Shown here one piece after another: positions 1 to 17,407 of a DNA stretch of 64,000 nucleotides. The notes below the pieces were generated by a model. The model was not told where the DNA came from, did no database searches, and saw only the letters and a program-made list of their open reading frames with translations. The translations under genes and the position numbers were made by a program. How positions within the stretch are numbered: position 1 is the first letter of the stretch; the number at the start of each line of letters is the position of its first letter. The DNA lies in NCBI GenBank assembly GCA_010093705.1, contig MU006091.1, positions 1,044,702 to 1,108,701 of the forward strand. Reading direction: 5' to 3'. The stretch is from Patellaria atrata CBS 101060. Lineage: Eukaryota > Ascomycota > Dothideomycetes > Patellariales > Patellariaceae.

Positions 1-1077
1 CCTCATTAGCGGAGCGATATTGAGCGCGACTGCTATCATAATACTCCATAAGTGAAAGAAGTGTCTTATCAAGCTGCTCACGATCTTGAGACCAGTCGTA
101 ATCGGATGATATGCCGTTCTTATTGGGATGCGAGCATCGATGCATTGACACGATATGAAAGCGTGCAATACGTTCGAAGCAATCAATGGCGATCCGTCTA
201 TCGCGGATGGTGCTCACACGTTGAATGGAGAAATCATTGCGAATGCCTCGAGTACGATCCCATATGAAAGTTTGCGCCTCTGTGAGGTCTACTTCATCGA
301 GTAACGTTTTCAGCAGATAAGTAGTAGTGTTCTGGTTGAAGTCAATGGTGTATTCACGTTGCGAAATGCTAGAAAGAAGCGAACCTGTAGGACCACCGGC
401 GGTCTGAGGTCTGAAGGCAATTGTTCTCCTGCCCCAGCCTCTGACCGCCTGAATTTCTTGACCATTCGCTCTTCTGCAGGTCGACGATCGGCTCCTGTGC
501 CAGTATATTCTAGTCTTGCGACCTCATTGTTTTTGATCCTCTCTAGGCGTTCATATTCTGGGCACATGTCCTGACAAAGACCTACCACAGTAATAGCTTG
601 TGATAGCCGAACTGGTTTGTTAGGGTCCGACATAAGTCGCTTCGCGATAAAATTGGCTTTTTCGTTCGGCCGGTTACGTTTGAGCTATGGGAAAGGAAGA
701 GAAACAAGTCACTACAAGAGCTACATTAGTTGCGATAGGACATATTAACATACCGTTTCGAACCGTTGCCCCCAATTTCCTCTAGACCCATCTGCGGGTC
801 CAAGCTCGTTCATTCTGGCGTGTTGTCGGGCACCATTTGTACCGTTGAGGATTTGTTGAGGTTCTCGCGGAGGTTGACTAGATTGTTGCTGATTTCGAGC
901 TGTATGCGATCCATTGTTGGCTCGACCAGCTCCTCGTGATGGTCCTCGGGGTGCATTTGCGACGACTGATGACGCTCTTCCACGTCCCCTATTGTTTCCG
1001 AAAGTTCTCTCTTCTTCACTTCCACCGAATCCTCCGCGGCCTCCACCGCGTCGACCTTTCCCACGCAGCGGCGACAT
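1..1077 (-). CDS. SAC3: SAC3/GANP-family mRNA export factor, 5' part only
   Basis: The first exon begins at the ATG complementary to 1075-1077 and encodes a low-complexity Gly/Arg-rich leader of about 108 residues (RGKGRRGGGRGG and similar). A GTATGT intron runs from about 753 to 685. The next exon gives LKRNRPNEKANF followed by the Sac3 core, with GLCQDMCPEYERLERIK, then LPSDLRPPVVLQ. A second intron (about 397-334) joins this to NTTTYLLKTLLDE and FIWDRTRGIRNDFSIQRV, which is diagnostic of the SAC3/GANP domain. Members of this family scaffold the TREX-2 complex at the nuclear pore, coupling transcription to mRNA export. The reading frame continues to base 1, so the C-terminal portion lies outside the window. 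The donor of the second intron (GTTCGC) is weak, so that boundary is an inference from domain continuity. Confidence 0.9.
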
Positions 1078-2004
1078 TGTCGCGACGAAGTGCTAATGTT
1101 GTCAATGCGAAGCGCACGTCATTGGGTCGACAGGAATGTGAGGATCGAAGAGGTTTGTCTTTTGTTGGAGATCAAGCTGTATTGGTGCGCCTTGGTTTGT
1201 GTTGCTTTGTTGTCGAGGTGAAGAATGATAATGGATGGTTTAATAAGGGCTTGGAAAGTTCAAAGATGCAGATGCAAGATGCGATCAAGGCGGAAAAACA
1301 CCGGATGAGAAACTGTGGACGCGAAGGGTCTGTGCGCCGCAACCTTAAAGTTAAAACTACCGTACGAGTCAAGTTGGCAATGGAAGCAGTGAAGTTTCGA
1401 GTGGGATGTCATCATGTCAATAAGTAAGCGGCCACCTCAATCACAAGTCACAAGTATGCACCAGGGAGATCAAATTTAAGTGAAACAAATATTCAAAGCG
1501 TTCAATTGCTGGGTAAGTAACCGGCAACAGGAAACTAAACTACTAGAACTACTACGACTAGCCAATTATTTCCCATCCTGACGACGTCCGAAACAAGAGC
1601 TTCAAGCTTGCCGCTCCAAGAGAAAGGACAGAACGTATCATCAGTTTTACGACATGCAACATAAAGATTTTCCATAGCATTACGCATTCCAGAAGAGAAA
1701 ATGAAGGGCATCCAGCATTCGAGAGGGGCGAAAATGCAAGATATGGAACGCGCAGTTCGCAATAGAACGCCGATGTATGTAGATGGAGACAACTAGGTAC
1801 TTTCCATCAATCATGAACATAATTCATTATCAGTCGTTCATCAGTTTCCTTTTTTTCATGTTCGGTCGTGATAATTTTACAAATGTGTTCAAATGGTACC
1901 GTAGTTCATGATCATGTTAAAGACGGAAAATGCCATTTTTGATGAGCGGGCTTTTAGCCTTTGCTCGAGGGTTCCCGCTGCTGAAAGAACCTCTCAAATA
2001 CAAC
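1078..2004. other. Intergenic, upstream of SAC3 and downstream of the DUF2841 gene
   Basis: I see no supported gene here. The longest open frames on both strands are continuations opposite the SAC3 leader exon or lack recognisable composition. The stretch should hold the SAC3 promoter and the 3' end of the next gene. Confidence 0.5.
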
Positions 2005-4163
2005 TCATTCTGTTTTCGGAGGTAATCCGTCGATTCTAAAAGGATTACTGCTGGAATCATCCACAGGCATTCTGTACATATGATCGGAGTATAATGGATA
2101 GAGAGGATTCTGAGAGGCATGAGGATGACTCTCAATCGGTTGAGGAGGGTTTGACCTAAAGAAATCCGCTTGTTGATCGTGATTTGTCTGAAATGCTGGG
2201 TTAGGCATCCCGTAAGCGTTCGGCTCCAACGTTATGCCGCCGCTACCCTCATGATATAGCCTATTGTCAACGGAGTGATTTTGCAGAAACGAGTCGTCCC
2301 TTCGATAGGTAGACTCAATCGTCATCCCAGCTGTATGAGAAAAGTTGCTGCTTTCCCAGTCATTGTATGGATAGACCAGTTCTCCGGGAGCCAAATAATT
2401 TGCAGTTTGGCTAAGAACCGCCGTTGGGGGTTGCGTGCTCGCCGAACTGAACAGTATCCGCGGTACAATTTCTTGCGGAGCTATATGCGATTCGGTGGTC
2501 GTAATTGGCTGGTGCGTTATCTGGAACATATCGACAGCTTGTGAATACATCGCTGGTATTCCGTCTCCTGAAGAGCGAGGTAACATATCGTGTGCTGCCG
2601 CATATAATGTTGGAGGTCCACTTTGAGTTTGCGCGAGAGATAAGCTCTGGTCCTCCACGTTTTCAGAAAAGGAGGACGAGACACTCGCGTCGGATTCGTG
2701 CTGCAGATGTTGATAAACAGAATCCGATCTCTGAGATCGTGTAGTATCTAGCACATCTGGAGTAGTGACCTTCTGCTTTGTTCGTTTCGATTTAGGCAGA
2801 TTGTGAGCTTGAGCCTTGTGTCTCTTTGTGGTCGTTTTTGTCGACAGAGTATAGCCGTATATCTCATCTATCAACGGATTTAGACTAATGTTCATGTTCC
2901 GAATTCGCGATACCTACCACTACCTCCCGTCACAAAGTCTTCCTCCATCTTGGCTACCGCATAAAGCTCATCGAGATGTTTGCGTCTATCGTCAGCTCGT
3001 CTCTGCTCGACTTCACGATGCTGCTCAATTTCCTTTTCAGAACGTAGAGCCTTTGATTTGTTCTCCGTCCTAAGATTGAGTTGCGCGGTCGCATCTTCTA
3101 GTGGAGTGGTCCAAGGTTCCCTTCCCCGGTATCTTAGAACATGAATTGCAAGAATGATCCGCTCTATTTAACGTTAGCCGAACAAGTCGTATCCGATCGG
3201 GAAATACGCAAGTTAACCAACCGCTTTTCGACAAATGGTCGGGCTCCTTGAATCTGCACTTGTCGCTAGGTGGCCACCACGGCGGCATGTTTGGTCCTGT
3301 ACTCTTTGAGGTATACGGATACTTGGACTGCTTGTTTGGTTCAATGACTTTGATCCAAATTTTGAGGATTGCTTTCAGAGCAAGCTGACCAATGCTCTTC
3401 AAGCGGGTCTCCATGAACTCGATTACCTCCTCAGGTTTACTCGCGGCAAGAGTCTTTGATTCGTTCTTGATGTCGTCGCCGCTCTCACAATCCTCATCCG
3501 CAGTAGATGGGGTGTGAGATGTAGAGGGGAGCCTCTGTCTCTTGCGAGACCCAGAAAGAGCTGGTGACGGTAAATCATCTATCTTAGTAGTCTTCCTAAC
3601 AATCGAAGGTTGTGTAAATGGAGTCTGGATGCAGCTCGGATCAAAACTGAAACGAAAATTCGGAAGAGGTGATGCGCCGCGTTCTTGCGCTACAGGTTGT
3701 CAGCAGTGCCAGAATAAAGGATGTGGTACCGACCTTTGGAGACAGAGTTAACAACAGCGTCACGGGTTGCTCGATGGATCCTCTCACGCAAGTGTTGAGG
3801 AAATGTTGGGAGCGCATGCAGATGACAGCTCCCCTTTTTGTCATCTACAAGAACGATTGCGATCTTTAATTCACCACCAGTGATTGCCTGGAGCACCTTG
3901 ATCATATTATCACCCTATACACATCATATATCAGCCGGACTGAATGCATTCCGCTGACCGAAGAGAAACTCCAGATCGGTAAGCTATATCAAAAAGATAA
4001 AGAGAAAGTTTCTCTATACCTGCTCCTGAAATTCCTCGGATAAGACAGCGGCGGGACCGAATGCATCGTCGACAGACTCACGCAAATTCTTGACTTTCAC
4101 AGCATCTTTAGAATAGCGTCCACTACGCTGGGAGTCGGACACTTCTCTCGCAGGGAGAACCAT
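2005..4163 (-). CDS. YDR124W / AFUB_079030-like helical-bundle protein (DUF2841)
   Basis: Assembled from five exons on the minus strand. The N-terminus (MVLPAREVSDSQRSGRYSK) begins at 4163. An intron of about 112 nt follows EEFQEQ and leads to GDNMIKVLQAITGG. A second intron (near 3730-3690) leads to AQERGASPLPNFRF. The conserved part is ETRLKSIGQLALKAILKIW, then KQSKYPYT, PPWWPP and KEPDHLSKS, which then splices to ERIILAIHVLRYRG. This is the signature of the DUF2841 family, first noted in a subtelomeric Aspergillus cluster and in yeast YDR124W. Its molecular function is not established. A 50-nt intron (GTAGGT donor) then joins to a 290-residue Ser/Gln/Pro-rich low-complexity tail ending at 2005. 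The start could lie further upstream if there is another 5' exon. The tail linkage is inferred from phase and splice signals. Confidence 0.75.
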
Positions 4164-7094
4164 GAGATGCAAGTTTATTTTATTTTTTTTCCAGGATGAC
4201 ACTCCCCTAAGAAATGCAGTCGTGGCCCTTCTGAGCGCGGCCTGCTTGCTCGCGAAACATGCGCCTGAATGTTTGGTCAGAGCTGGAAGAGATCAGATCT
4301 GGACCAGTTAGTCTAAGCAGCATGATTACAGGAACCAACAAAGTAGTGGCGATAATCCGCTGAGAGACAGATCGCCCGGAACGATGTGGGGGTGGATGAA
4401 AGACGGAAAGCAAAGGAAAAGAGAGAGGCGACAGCTGTACAGACAGGGCATATTTCAAGATATATAAAATAAGTCATCAGAGAGGACGTTGTGGAGATAA
4501 GGTTCGTTATTATCATCTGGGGTTGATGCTTTAAGTTAGGGTCGTCGACCAAGGGGGCTGCCCTTGGCGTGGGAACGGCGCGGTTAGGCAGAAAATCAGT
4601 GCTAGTACTTTACCTTAATGTAGTCTTGTTCCGTCTAGTGCCCGTTGGCTATTTCAACGACCTGAACCACTCTGTTGGGTCTCTTTCTCCTTCCGATCTT
4701 TTCTGAGACAGTAGTCCTTCTCGTTTTTCGAGCTGTGGTGTAAAGAGTCTGCCAGTGAGGTGAGATTGGAGAGGGGGCGGCAGAAGAGGCTCTGTAAGAG
4801 ACGGGAGTTTCTTGTGGGTGGCGGCTTTGGCCAACGGCGTTGTATCACGGTCGGGTGGCCTGTGTATGGATGAACGATCAGGACTGGAAGAATAGCTAGT
4901 GAGCAACCCAGCAAGTGGAACACACCAGCCTTGAGCTTCAGATCGAAGCAACTTTTCAAGTTTGCAGCTTCTATATGGCCATGGGGGTTATAGTAACGCT
5001 CTCACTTACTTTATCTAGGAATGCTTCGTTCGGAGATTTTGAGATTTGATTTTTCGATTTCGTGCGAACGATATTTGGACCGTTATTGTCTAGGAGATGG
5101 GGCCCTAAACTGGCTGGGACAGCTCCCAAGTCCAATGATGGTTCCTGATAGACGATTGGGAACTGGATCGTGGTAGGCGAAGCTCAAGTTGACAGGCAAG
5201 TCGCTGTTTATGAAGGCGGAGTGGAATTGCGAAACTAGCACAGGAGCAGTGACAGAGATGCCATTCTCTCTGCGCATAACCGTTCCAAGATTGTGATTTC
5301 CAGCGTAATGGAATGGATGATACAAACACAAATTACCTCCCCTCCCCTCTGACTATTACAGTGGATCCCCCCTAAGGTAGGCGTTGGGGTTTGTGGAAAG
5401 GAAATACACGATCTGGACGAAGGAGCTTTGCAGGGCTGGCTGTGGGATACGTTACGGAAACAGTGATCTCAAGCTTTTCCCTCCACGCGAAAGCCAATTG
5501 AGGAAGATCTAGTGTGGTTGAACGTTTCTGCCGCGATGCAGTGTGGGAGTTCAACCAGTGACCGTCAAGGGGGTCCGATACGATGGGGATTATCATGATA
5601 GGCTTTACAATGGCGGGGATGAGATGCCGGTCCCGATCAGGACGAAGCCAGCGTCTTTCAAAACTATAAAAGTCTGGTACGGAAGTGGGCGGTACAGATG
5701 CACCGATGTACAGTACAGCACCTCAACGTAGGGTCTTTGAGGGTTAAAGTTGAGTAGTGAGTAGAGGGAATGCATGACTGGGTTCAAGGTCACTGGCCCT
5801 ACCTATCCACATATCATATCACTACTTCCAGGTTTAGAACGTTACTGGTGGGTTTTGATTTTTAGCAGCTGACTAGCACGACTAGCTGGACGGTGACGCT
5901 CATCGGGCTTGACCTTTTCTGAGAGAAAGACTTGTGTAACACTGGGTGGACATTAACGTACTCGAGGGATGAGCCCGTCGGATGTACTCGAGAGGGCTTT
6001 GGACTGAGATCCCCACATGGTAGCAAGCCACGGCCTAAACAAGGCAGATCTGATCTGGATCTTGCTTGACATGCTTTGAATCGTAGAGATCTTGCGCCAT
6101 TCCACACTCATGCATTCCCGCCTGACCAGAAACCCGGTCACCGTCTCAAGCGCGCGACCGGTGCTCACTTCAAATCCAGATGAAATTGATCTCAGATCTT
6201 AGTGTTTGAACTGAAAAAATGCTACACGGTTCCAAGCCCCTTCAAGAGCTGCAAATGCATGGTTCTTGTTTTTTTTCTGAAGCGCAGCATATGCATGGAT
6301 AGCGGCAGATGCGCCCGTCATGTCACAACAGCAGCAAAGCGTTCCATCTGGCGTTGCCACAAACAGTTGTAGCGAACTGTGAGGTTGCGGCAATCCCATA
6401 CCGCATAAAAATCTCTGGGGTGACATTATTGGCGGACTCTGAATAAGACAACGGGTCAACAGGTCAAAAGGTCAGGCGGAGACGGGATGCCGTTGCCGTC
6501 CGCTAGTGAGCGCTATTTCAGCTTTGACAGACCGGGACTCCCCGGGCATTGGAGCATTGGCGTTGGAACTACGGTACTCTGAACGTATACTACGGTAGGT
6601 CTTTGTCGTTCTACACCGTAATATCTGCTGTAAGGTAGCTAGGAATCTAAGGTACTATCCATACTAGGTACCTTAATACGCGAAGCTACCTTTGTGGGTT
6701 AGCGCAATGTAGACATGGGGTAAAAGTCCCGTAAGCCAAGTATTAATGTTAACCAGTCTATTCAACTTTCTTGAGGAGAGGAAAAACGTAGATATTGATA
6801 TCCTCAACCCGCCACCCATCCTCGGAGATGGTTATCATTACCCCATCCTGCGTCCAGAACTGTATATCATCGTACGATTCTGCTTCCTATTCCACACGCA
6901 CGCTGCCGGGGATGGATATTCGTGATCATTTCGGATCCCCCTCCATCTGGAAACTCTCAACACCATGTCACTTATCGACTAGGGTGAGATAGGCCGGAAG
7001 CTCAACTGCGTATGCAGGCACCTCTACCCTTACCGTCCCACTCACGTCTTCTCGAAAATGACGGGCAGGATTCCGACAAACCCCTCACGCATAC
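4164..7094. other. Intergenic, 2.9 kb
   Basis: Only short open frames without recognisable domains are present. One GTACAGTA motif copy lies at 5708-5715. TACCTTA/AAGGTA-type words cluster around 6590-6680. Nothing supports a gene. Confidence 0.45.
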
Positions 7095-12415
<5,321 letters not shown>

Positions 12416-13143
12416 TGAGCGGAATGGACTGCAGAGCTCCGAGTTCCTCTTGTGGATGAGGAAGTGGAGCTATGAGGGTAGAGGAGAGGAGGAAAGGAGA
12501 ATCTTCTCTGTAGAAGGTGCGTGTTAAGAGACGAGTGGAAGTTGAAGTATTGGTTTCTATCGGAAAGAGATATGCATAATTAGGCATCCTATTTGGACTT
12601 TGGGTAGATTTTATCGTACGTGCACAGTTGAGGTGACTACAAATTGATTACTGTACAGTACAGATGCGGTCACCAAAGAGTCACCAACCATTTCAGAGGA
12701 ACGTGTTCCATGAACGCACCAGCAGTCAAAGCCTGGGAGCAACCGCCAATAAGAGCCGCTAAACGTGCAGTATCAACCCCACATGCCGATCAAGCTCCGA
12801 AGTTTCCGATAGCCTTTGCCTGCCTTTTCCTTCACCGATTCTCCTTTCCGGCTTCAAGATTCCCAACAGAGAACAGACGATAAGCAACCTTATCCTCGTT
12901 GAGTCATTAGATACTCTCCTCCGAATACGGCTATAAAAGGTCCAGTATCAAGAGTAGGGAATCTTTAGAAACCTCCTTTGTTACGCTAAACTCTTATATC
13001 ATCTGCATCAGAGACATTTCTATTTTGCTACTGTATGCAATTTCTAGGTATACGGTCATGTCGTACCTTGATTCAACATGTATAAACATCCTCAGGACAG
13101 CTCTAGCTCGTGGTTGCAAGAATTTCAACCTTCATTTCGAGGT
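12416..13143. promoter_or_regulatory. Upstream region of the ABCC transporter
   Basis: This 0.7-kb gap separates the ABC start from the derlin 3' end. It contains the perfect 12-bp palindrome TACTGTACAGTA at 12649-12660, 234 bp upstream of the ATG. A CTATAAAAGG box near 12932 is on the plus strand, pointing away from the ABC gene, so its use is doubtful. No gene is seen. Confidence 0.4.
12649..12660. promoter_or_regulatory. Perfect 12-bp palindrome TACTGTACAGTA
   Basis: Two overlapping copies of the window-wide motif form an exact dyad upstream of the ABC transporter. A palindrome of this size is compatible with a dimeric regulator site. No factor is known from the sequence. Confidence 0.35.
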
Positions 13144-14491
13144 CTATTCACCACCTAACCTCCGTCCCGGTCCTGCATTGCCAAAATTATTTCCACTCCC
13201 GCTTAGTCCTCTGAATCCAGATGTCCAACTTCCCGATCCACCAACATTAGGTCTAGACTCCACGCGAGCCGACGGTGGCCCACGGGCTGGGTAAGCGGTA
13301 CCGGCATCAGTCACTCTTGGCTGTCCCTCGCCGAACCAGGGCTTCACGAAGTTGGGGGTTCGCAATAGATTTCTCCCTCCTCCAAGATTAGGCCATGTGC
13401 GGGTCAGAAAGTCGTGCAGGTGTCCAACAAAGAGGCCAACCAACTCGTGATACACTGCTCCCGTCCCCGCCATGATGAACGTCACAAAGAGCATAGCGTA
13501 AGGGAGAAGCTTAGCTGGGAGCGTGATAAAGAAGTAATTGACTTGTCTGTTGGGCTCATCTTGAGCGTACGTATAACAGAAGGCCATTAGTAGCGCTAGA
13601 ATCGAGTGAGTCGAGACGGTAGCTGAAGAAATCATAGAGTACTCACGATGCATGAAAAAGAAAGCACCTAGAATATACCCATCAATAAGCTTCCACATAA
13701 GTTAGTAAGTTTCATCTGACATATGCATAAAATACCAGATATGACCATAGTACATATGAGAGACAGTGTAGGTATGTAGGGAGCCAAAACCGCAAGCACA
13801 ACATTTAAAGGTTGGCCAGCTTTCTCAAGTGACAATCCCACCATGCTCACACCCCTTCCGACCCCCTTTTTATTATGCGAATGACGGGACCGGAAGCAGT
13901 GTAAGGGTAATCTTCCTCAATTCCAGGAACCGTGTCAGCTAGAAGAAGGGCTGTACGGGCAGATATTTGAGGTTCTAGTGTATCATCGGTGCATGTATCA
14001 CAACATTGGGGTGTAAGGGGAGTGAAGAAGGGAGATATTTCAAGATATGCCGTATACCGATGAGGACCTACCAGTATCATAACACTGCAAAAGACTACGT
14101 AAGTGAAGAAATCGCCGGGTCCGGTGAACCTTGGAGAGCTTTTCTCTAAAGCGCTGCCATAATTGAAGACTATGTTTGCATAAGCCTAAGCTCTTCGCTC
14201 TAGAGGCGTGGAGAGGTCCAGCTTACGGAAATATGGGTCCAGTATGATGCTCAACTTTGGTCCCGTAATGAGGAACGATGTGAATAGTCTCCATACATGG
14301 GGAGGGATCTGAAACAGTGTTTGGCTGATGAAAATGACTCTGTAGATGTCCAAATTATCTGTGTGGACTAAAAGTGACAGTGCGAATGCGGCTGCTGCAA
14401 TGGTTCTGCAAATCAGTCTCAGAAAGCTTTCTTTTAACATAGATATTGATTCTTACCTAGATATAGGTGGTGCTGCCCAAAAAGCGTCCAT
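13144..14491 (-). CDS. Derlin (Der1/Dfm1-like) ER membrane protein
   Basis: The start ATG (14489-14491) gives MDAFWAAPPIS, typical of fungal derlins. After a short intron come FQIPPHVWRLFTSFLITG and the LDPYF segment, then YGSALEKSSPRFTGPGDFF and TYVVFCSVMIL. A 382-nt intron (13690-14071) leads to LIDGYILGAFFFMH. A further intron leads to LLMAFCYTYAQDEPNRQVNY, PAKLLPYAMLF and HLHDFLTRTWPNLGGGRN. The C-terminus is a Gly/Pro-rich cytosolic tail ending GRRLGGE. Derlins are rhomboid-like pseudoproteases that help extract misfolded proteins from the ER membrane (ERAD). The long third intron contains an open frame with hydrophobic stretches. I treat it as intronic because the derlin alignment is continuous when it is removed. 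Confidence 0.88.
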
Positions 14492-16204
14492 TTTGATGAA
14501 GGCAATACTATCCAAAGCCTGAATTGCTAGCTTGATGTGAGGACAAGAAGATTCAGTGGAATCTCCAATGTTCAGTCTACGGAGAGATAAACGCTGTTCT
14601 AATCATTCCAGAACCTCACATTTAATAATTTGCGAAGGTATGGTCACGAGGACACCGCAAGTGGCCAGATATGTCGAGCCCATGGAATATGTGACAGGAC
14701 GCTGAGGATAGTGAAGGAATTTCGTAGAAAGGAAACGGTGGACGGAATGGTCTTCGTGTAATCCCCGGTTCTTGGCAAACTTCTCCCATCAGAAACGGTT
14801 GTCCCACCGCAAACTCGCTCTAAAAACATCCGCTAATATTCAATGACTCCTTAGATCATCTTGTGTATGATTTAGCCGCTTATAATTCGTACCGTATGGT
14901 GCTTGTACAGGACATACATCCCCCACGATCCCCCCTGATTATTGACGCGAGGATAACCAGAGTCTGTCCACGAACATCCATACCACATCCCATATAAAAA
15001 CACACGGGGACTACAAGAAGAGACGGAATATCACCTCTAGAAATTCCTATGTTTATACACGGATTAACATCAAGTCCACTCAGCAAAGCAGTACAGCTAA
15101 AAAGACCGATTCAATCTAGGGTTTGATGATGACGGTAAAACATGGAAAAATATATGGCTAATCCACCCAGGGCAACCTCTAGCTAGTCCAAGGAAAAGAG
15201 CATATTATTGGGAACACTCGATAAGTCACATCGAACCAGTTCACGTACTGATTATCCCCTACGTGATGCAAGGAATGGTAGATGCAGTCCCGCTTGTAAT
15301 ATTTCAGGACATGGTTACTTGGGATATCATAGAAGATGTAGGAATGTTGAATATAGTCAGAGAATCTCGAACTTATCGTGATCGAGATGGAATCCTTCAA
15401 CAAGTCTGTTGGAAATAGCTCTTCCAATATTCGGTCGATCAATAACGCAAGCTGGAGGGTGAAAAGCAACATTATGACATGCCTGTCGACTTCTCGAATT
15501 ATTACCTGGTCCAGGTCTGAAGCAATAACTGCGGAATCAAACACAAGTTGTTTCTCTTATCCACAGTAGTTGAGCTTCCCGGCGGTCCTCCTGGTTTTCA
15601 TTGCGTACGGTATCCATAGCGTATCATTGTTGGAGAAGGGCGTCTCAACCGGATGATCGCGCATGGAAAAGTTCATGACGGGTCTATGTATGATCTGAGA
15701 GACACCTCCTTACCATTCACTGTCATTATGATTGCGGAAATAGCGCGAATACAAAGAATGATCAAGGGTAATAGAGAGATTGAACAGCACCCAGCCATGA
15801 TCCTCGGTAAATACCGGTAATTCATAGATCGTACTCATAAAACAGGACGGATAACATACTATGTTTCATCTCGTAGCATTACTTTCTCAAATGCAAAATT
15901 ACTGAATGTGATGATGTTTACTTTGGTCCTGATATAAGAGTACTCGATCGTTTTCGTCTACTAATCCCTGTGAGGGGCAGAATCACATATTCAGGTTTTT
16001 GAAACCTAAAAAATTCAAGACATCAATCCCCTCGTGCCTTATCTGCTTCCATCGCAGTTGGACACATCCTTCGTTCTTGTATAAAATGAATATCTAAAAA
16101 ATGCTTAAATCCGCTCGGCAAAGCTTCATCGAGCCTAGCAACCTAAGCTTGACGTGACCTCAAGAATTTAGAGCACAACATCTCATTCCTGCCACGAAGA
16201 CACG
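14492..16204. other. Intergenic between derlin and cyclin H, with a possible decayed reading frame
   Basis: This 1.7-kb AT-leaning stretch lies between two divergently transcribed genes, so it contains both promoters. On the minus strand, open frames with membrane-like character occur at about 15715-15820 and 15179-15544, but I could not join them into a recognisable gene. Confidence 0.4.
15179..15544 (-). CDS. Unrecognised open frame, possibly a gene relic
   Basis: A 121-codon frame with a hydrophobic segment (IMLLFTLQLALLIDRIL) and a Tyr/His-rich second half. A second membrane-like segment (SISLLPLIILCIRAISAII) lies upstream on the same strand near 15,800, ending at a GTAAGG that could be a donor. 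No family was recognised and no complete gene model works. This may be a degenerate or lineage-specific membrane protein, or chance. Confidence 0.15.
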   Translation of the reverse strand: MFDSAVIASDLDQVIIREVDRHVIMLLFTLQLALLIDRILEELFPTDLLKDSISITISSRFSDYIQHSYIFYDIPSNHVLKYYKRDCIYHSLHHVGDNQYVNWFDVTYRVFPIICSFPWTS

Positions 16205-17407
16205 ATGACTGAGGATGAGATCTTCAAGATATCAACCCAGTATCGATTATGGACATTCACGCCGAAAGCCCTAGAATCACTACGCGGTAACACCAATTCT
16301 ACAGCCGCGGAGCGCGTCAGAGCGGCGTTCAACCGCATACACGAGGATGGCGACCCTCAGAGCATCGAGTGCCTTACTGTTGCTGAGGAGCAGAAGTTAG
16401 TTTTGCACTTTTGTATCCAGTGCTTAGAATCAAACAAGCAGGTCATGAAATTACCCTTTAACGTAGTCGTAAGTCGAATCCATAGCGGAAGAAGCTGGGC
16501 TCTGAAGTACCAACTCATGTAGGCTACCGCAGTGCAATATATAAAGCGATTCTACCTCTACAACTCGCCTATGACATATTCTCCCAGTAAGATATGGAAA
16601 GCCGCGTTTTACCTAGCAACTAAAACGGAGGGCGCCCACTCGACCGTTGAAGCTTTTGCAAAGGGGTTCGACCGGACCGTTCCCGAAGACATACTTGCGC
16701 CAGAATTTATACTTACACAGAGCTTGCGGTATGCCTTTGATATAAGGCATCCATTTCGGGGTCTAAGGGGAGGCCATATCGAATTGATCGCATTGGCCAC
16801 TGGAAAAGCAGCTGTCCTGCCGGGAATAAATAGATCACCCAGTGATCTACAGCAAGAAATGCTTCAACTACCTGCGCCAGGATCACAGAGTTCTACTACA
16901 AAAGAGACAGCTGCTATGATGCTGAAACGTATACATCGGGTCTATGGAAGAGCTGACGGTATTCTACGATCAACAGCAATATTAAGCGATGCTTATTTCC
17001 TCTACACCCCATCTCAAATCTGGCTCAGTGCCTTTCTTTTGGTCGACGAGCCTCTTACGCAGTGGTATATTTCCACCAAATTTCCGTCTGACTTAGGTGA
17101 ATCTGACAGGGTTGCCGTGACGAAAGATAAAGTTCTAGCAACCCTTAAATCATGTGCAGCACTTCTCGAAGCCGGGAATGAGATCCTCAACGAAGACAAG
17201 GCAGAGCTCAGCCGCATCGCACGGAAATTGAAAGCATGTCAAAACCCGGATAAGGTTGATCTCGTGGGTCTCAATAAAGCTCAGAAGCGGGATACCACTG
17301 TCGATGGCAAGTTAGACGAGTCTGTTGCCAAGAGGAGAAAGTTAGAAAGAGAAAAGGTCATGAAGGAAGGGGACGACCTATTTGGCCCTGGCCTAGTAAA
17401 AGAATAG
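16205..17407 (+). CDS. ccl1: Cyclin H, TFIIH kinase (CAK) subunit
   Basis: Two exons, 16205-16468 and 16523-17407, with a 54-nt GTAAGT...TAG intron, give 382 residues. The N-terminus has YRLWTFTPKALESLR, the cyclin H hallmark. The first cyclin fold contains QYIKRFYLYNSPMTYSP and KIWKAAFYLATKTEG. The second contains ILSDAYFLYTPSQIWLSAF. The C-terminal helix region is rich in KRRKLEREKVMKEGDDLFG. The family activates the Cdk7/Kin28 kinase in TFIIH, which phosphorylates the RNA polymerase II C-terminal domain. The length fits fungal Ccl1 proteins. Nothing looks unusual. Confidence 0.92.

Noticed and set aside
810-1427. Open frames opposite and beyond the SAC3 leader exon
   Set aside because: They are antisense or out-of-frame shadows of the low-complexity RGG-rich exon and have no domain.
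4649-6459. Several 60-100 codon frames on the minus strand
   Set aside because: No domain, no splice joining, and composition unlike the real genes nearby.
12932-12942. CTATAAAAGG as a TATA box
   Set aside because: It points towards the derlin 3' end rather than the ABC gene, so no promoter role can be supported.
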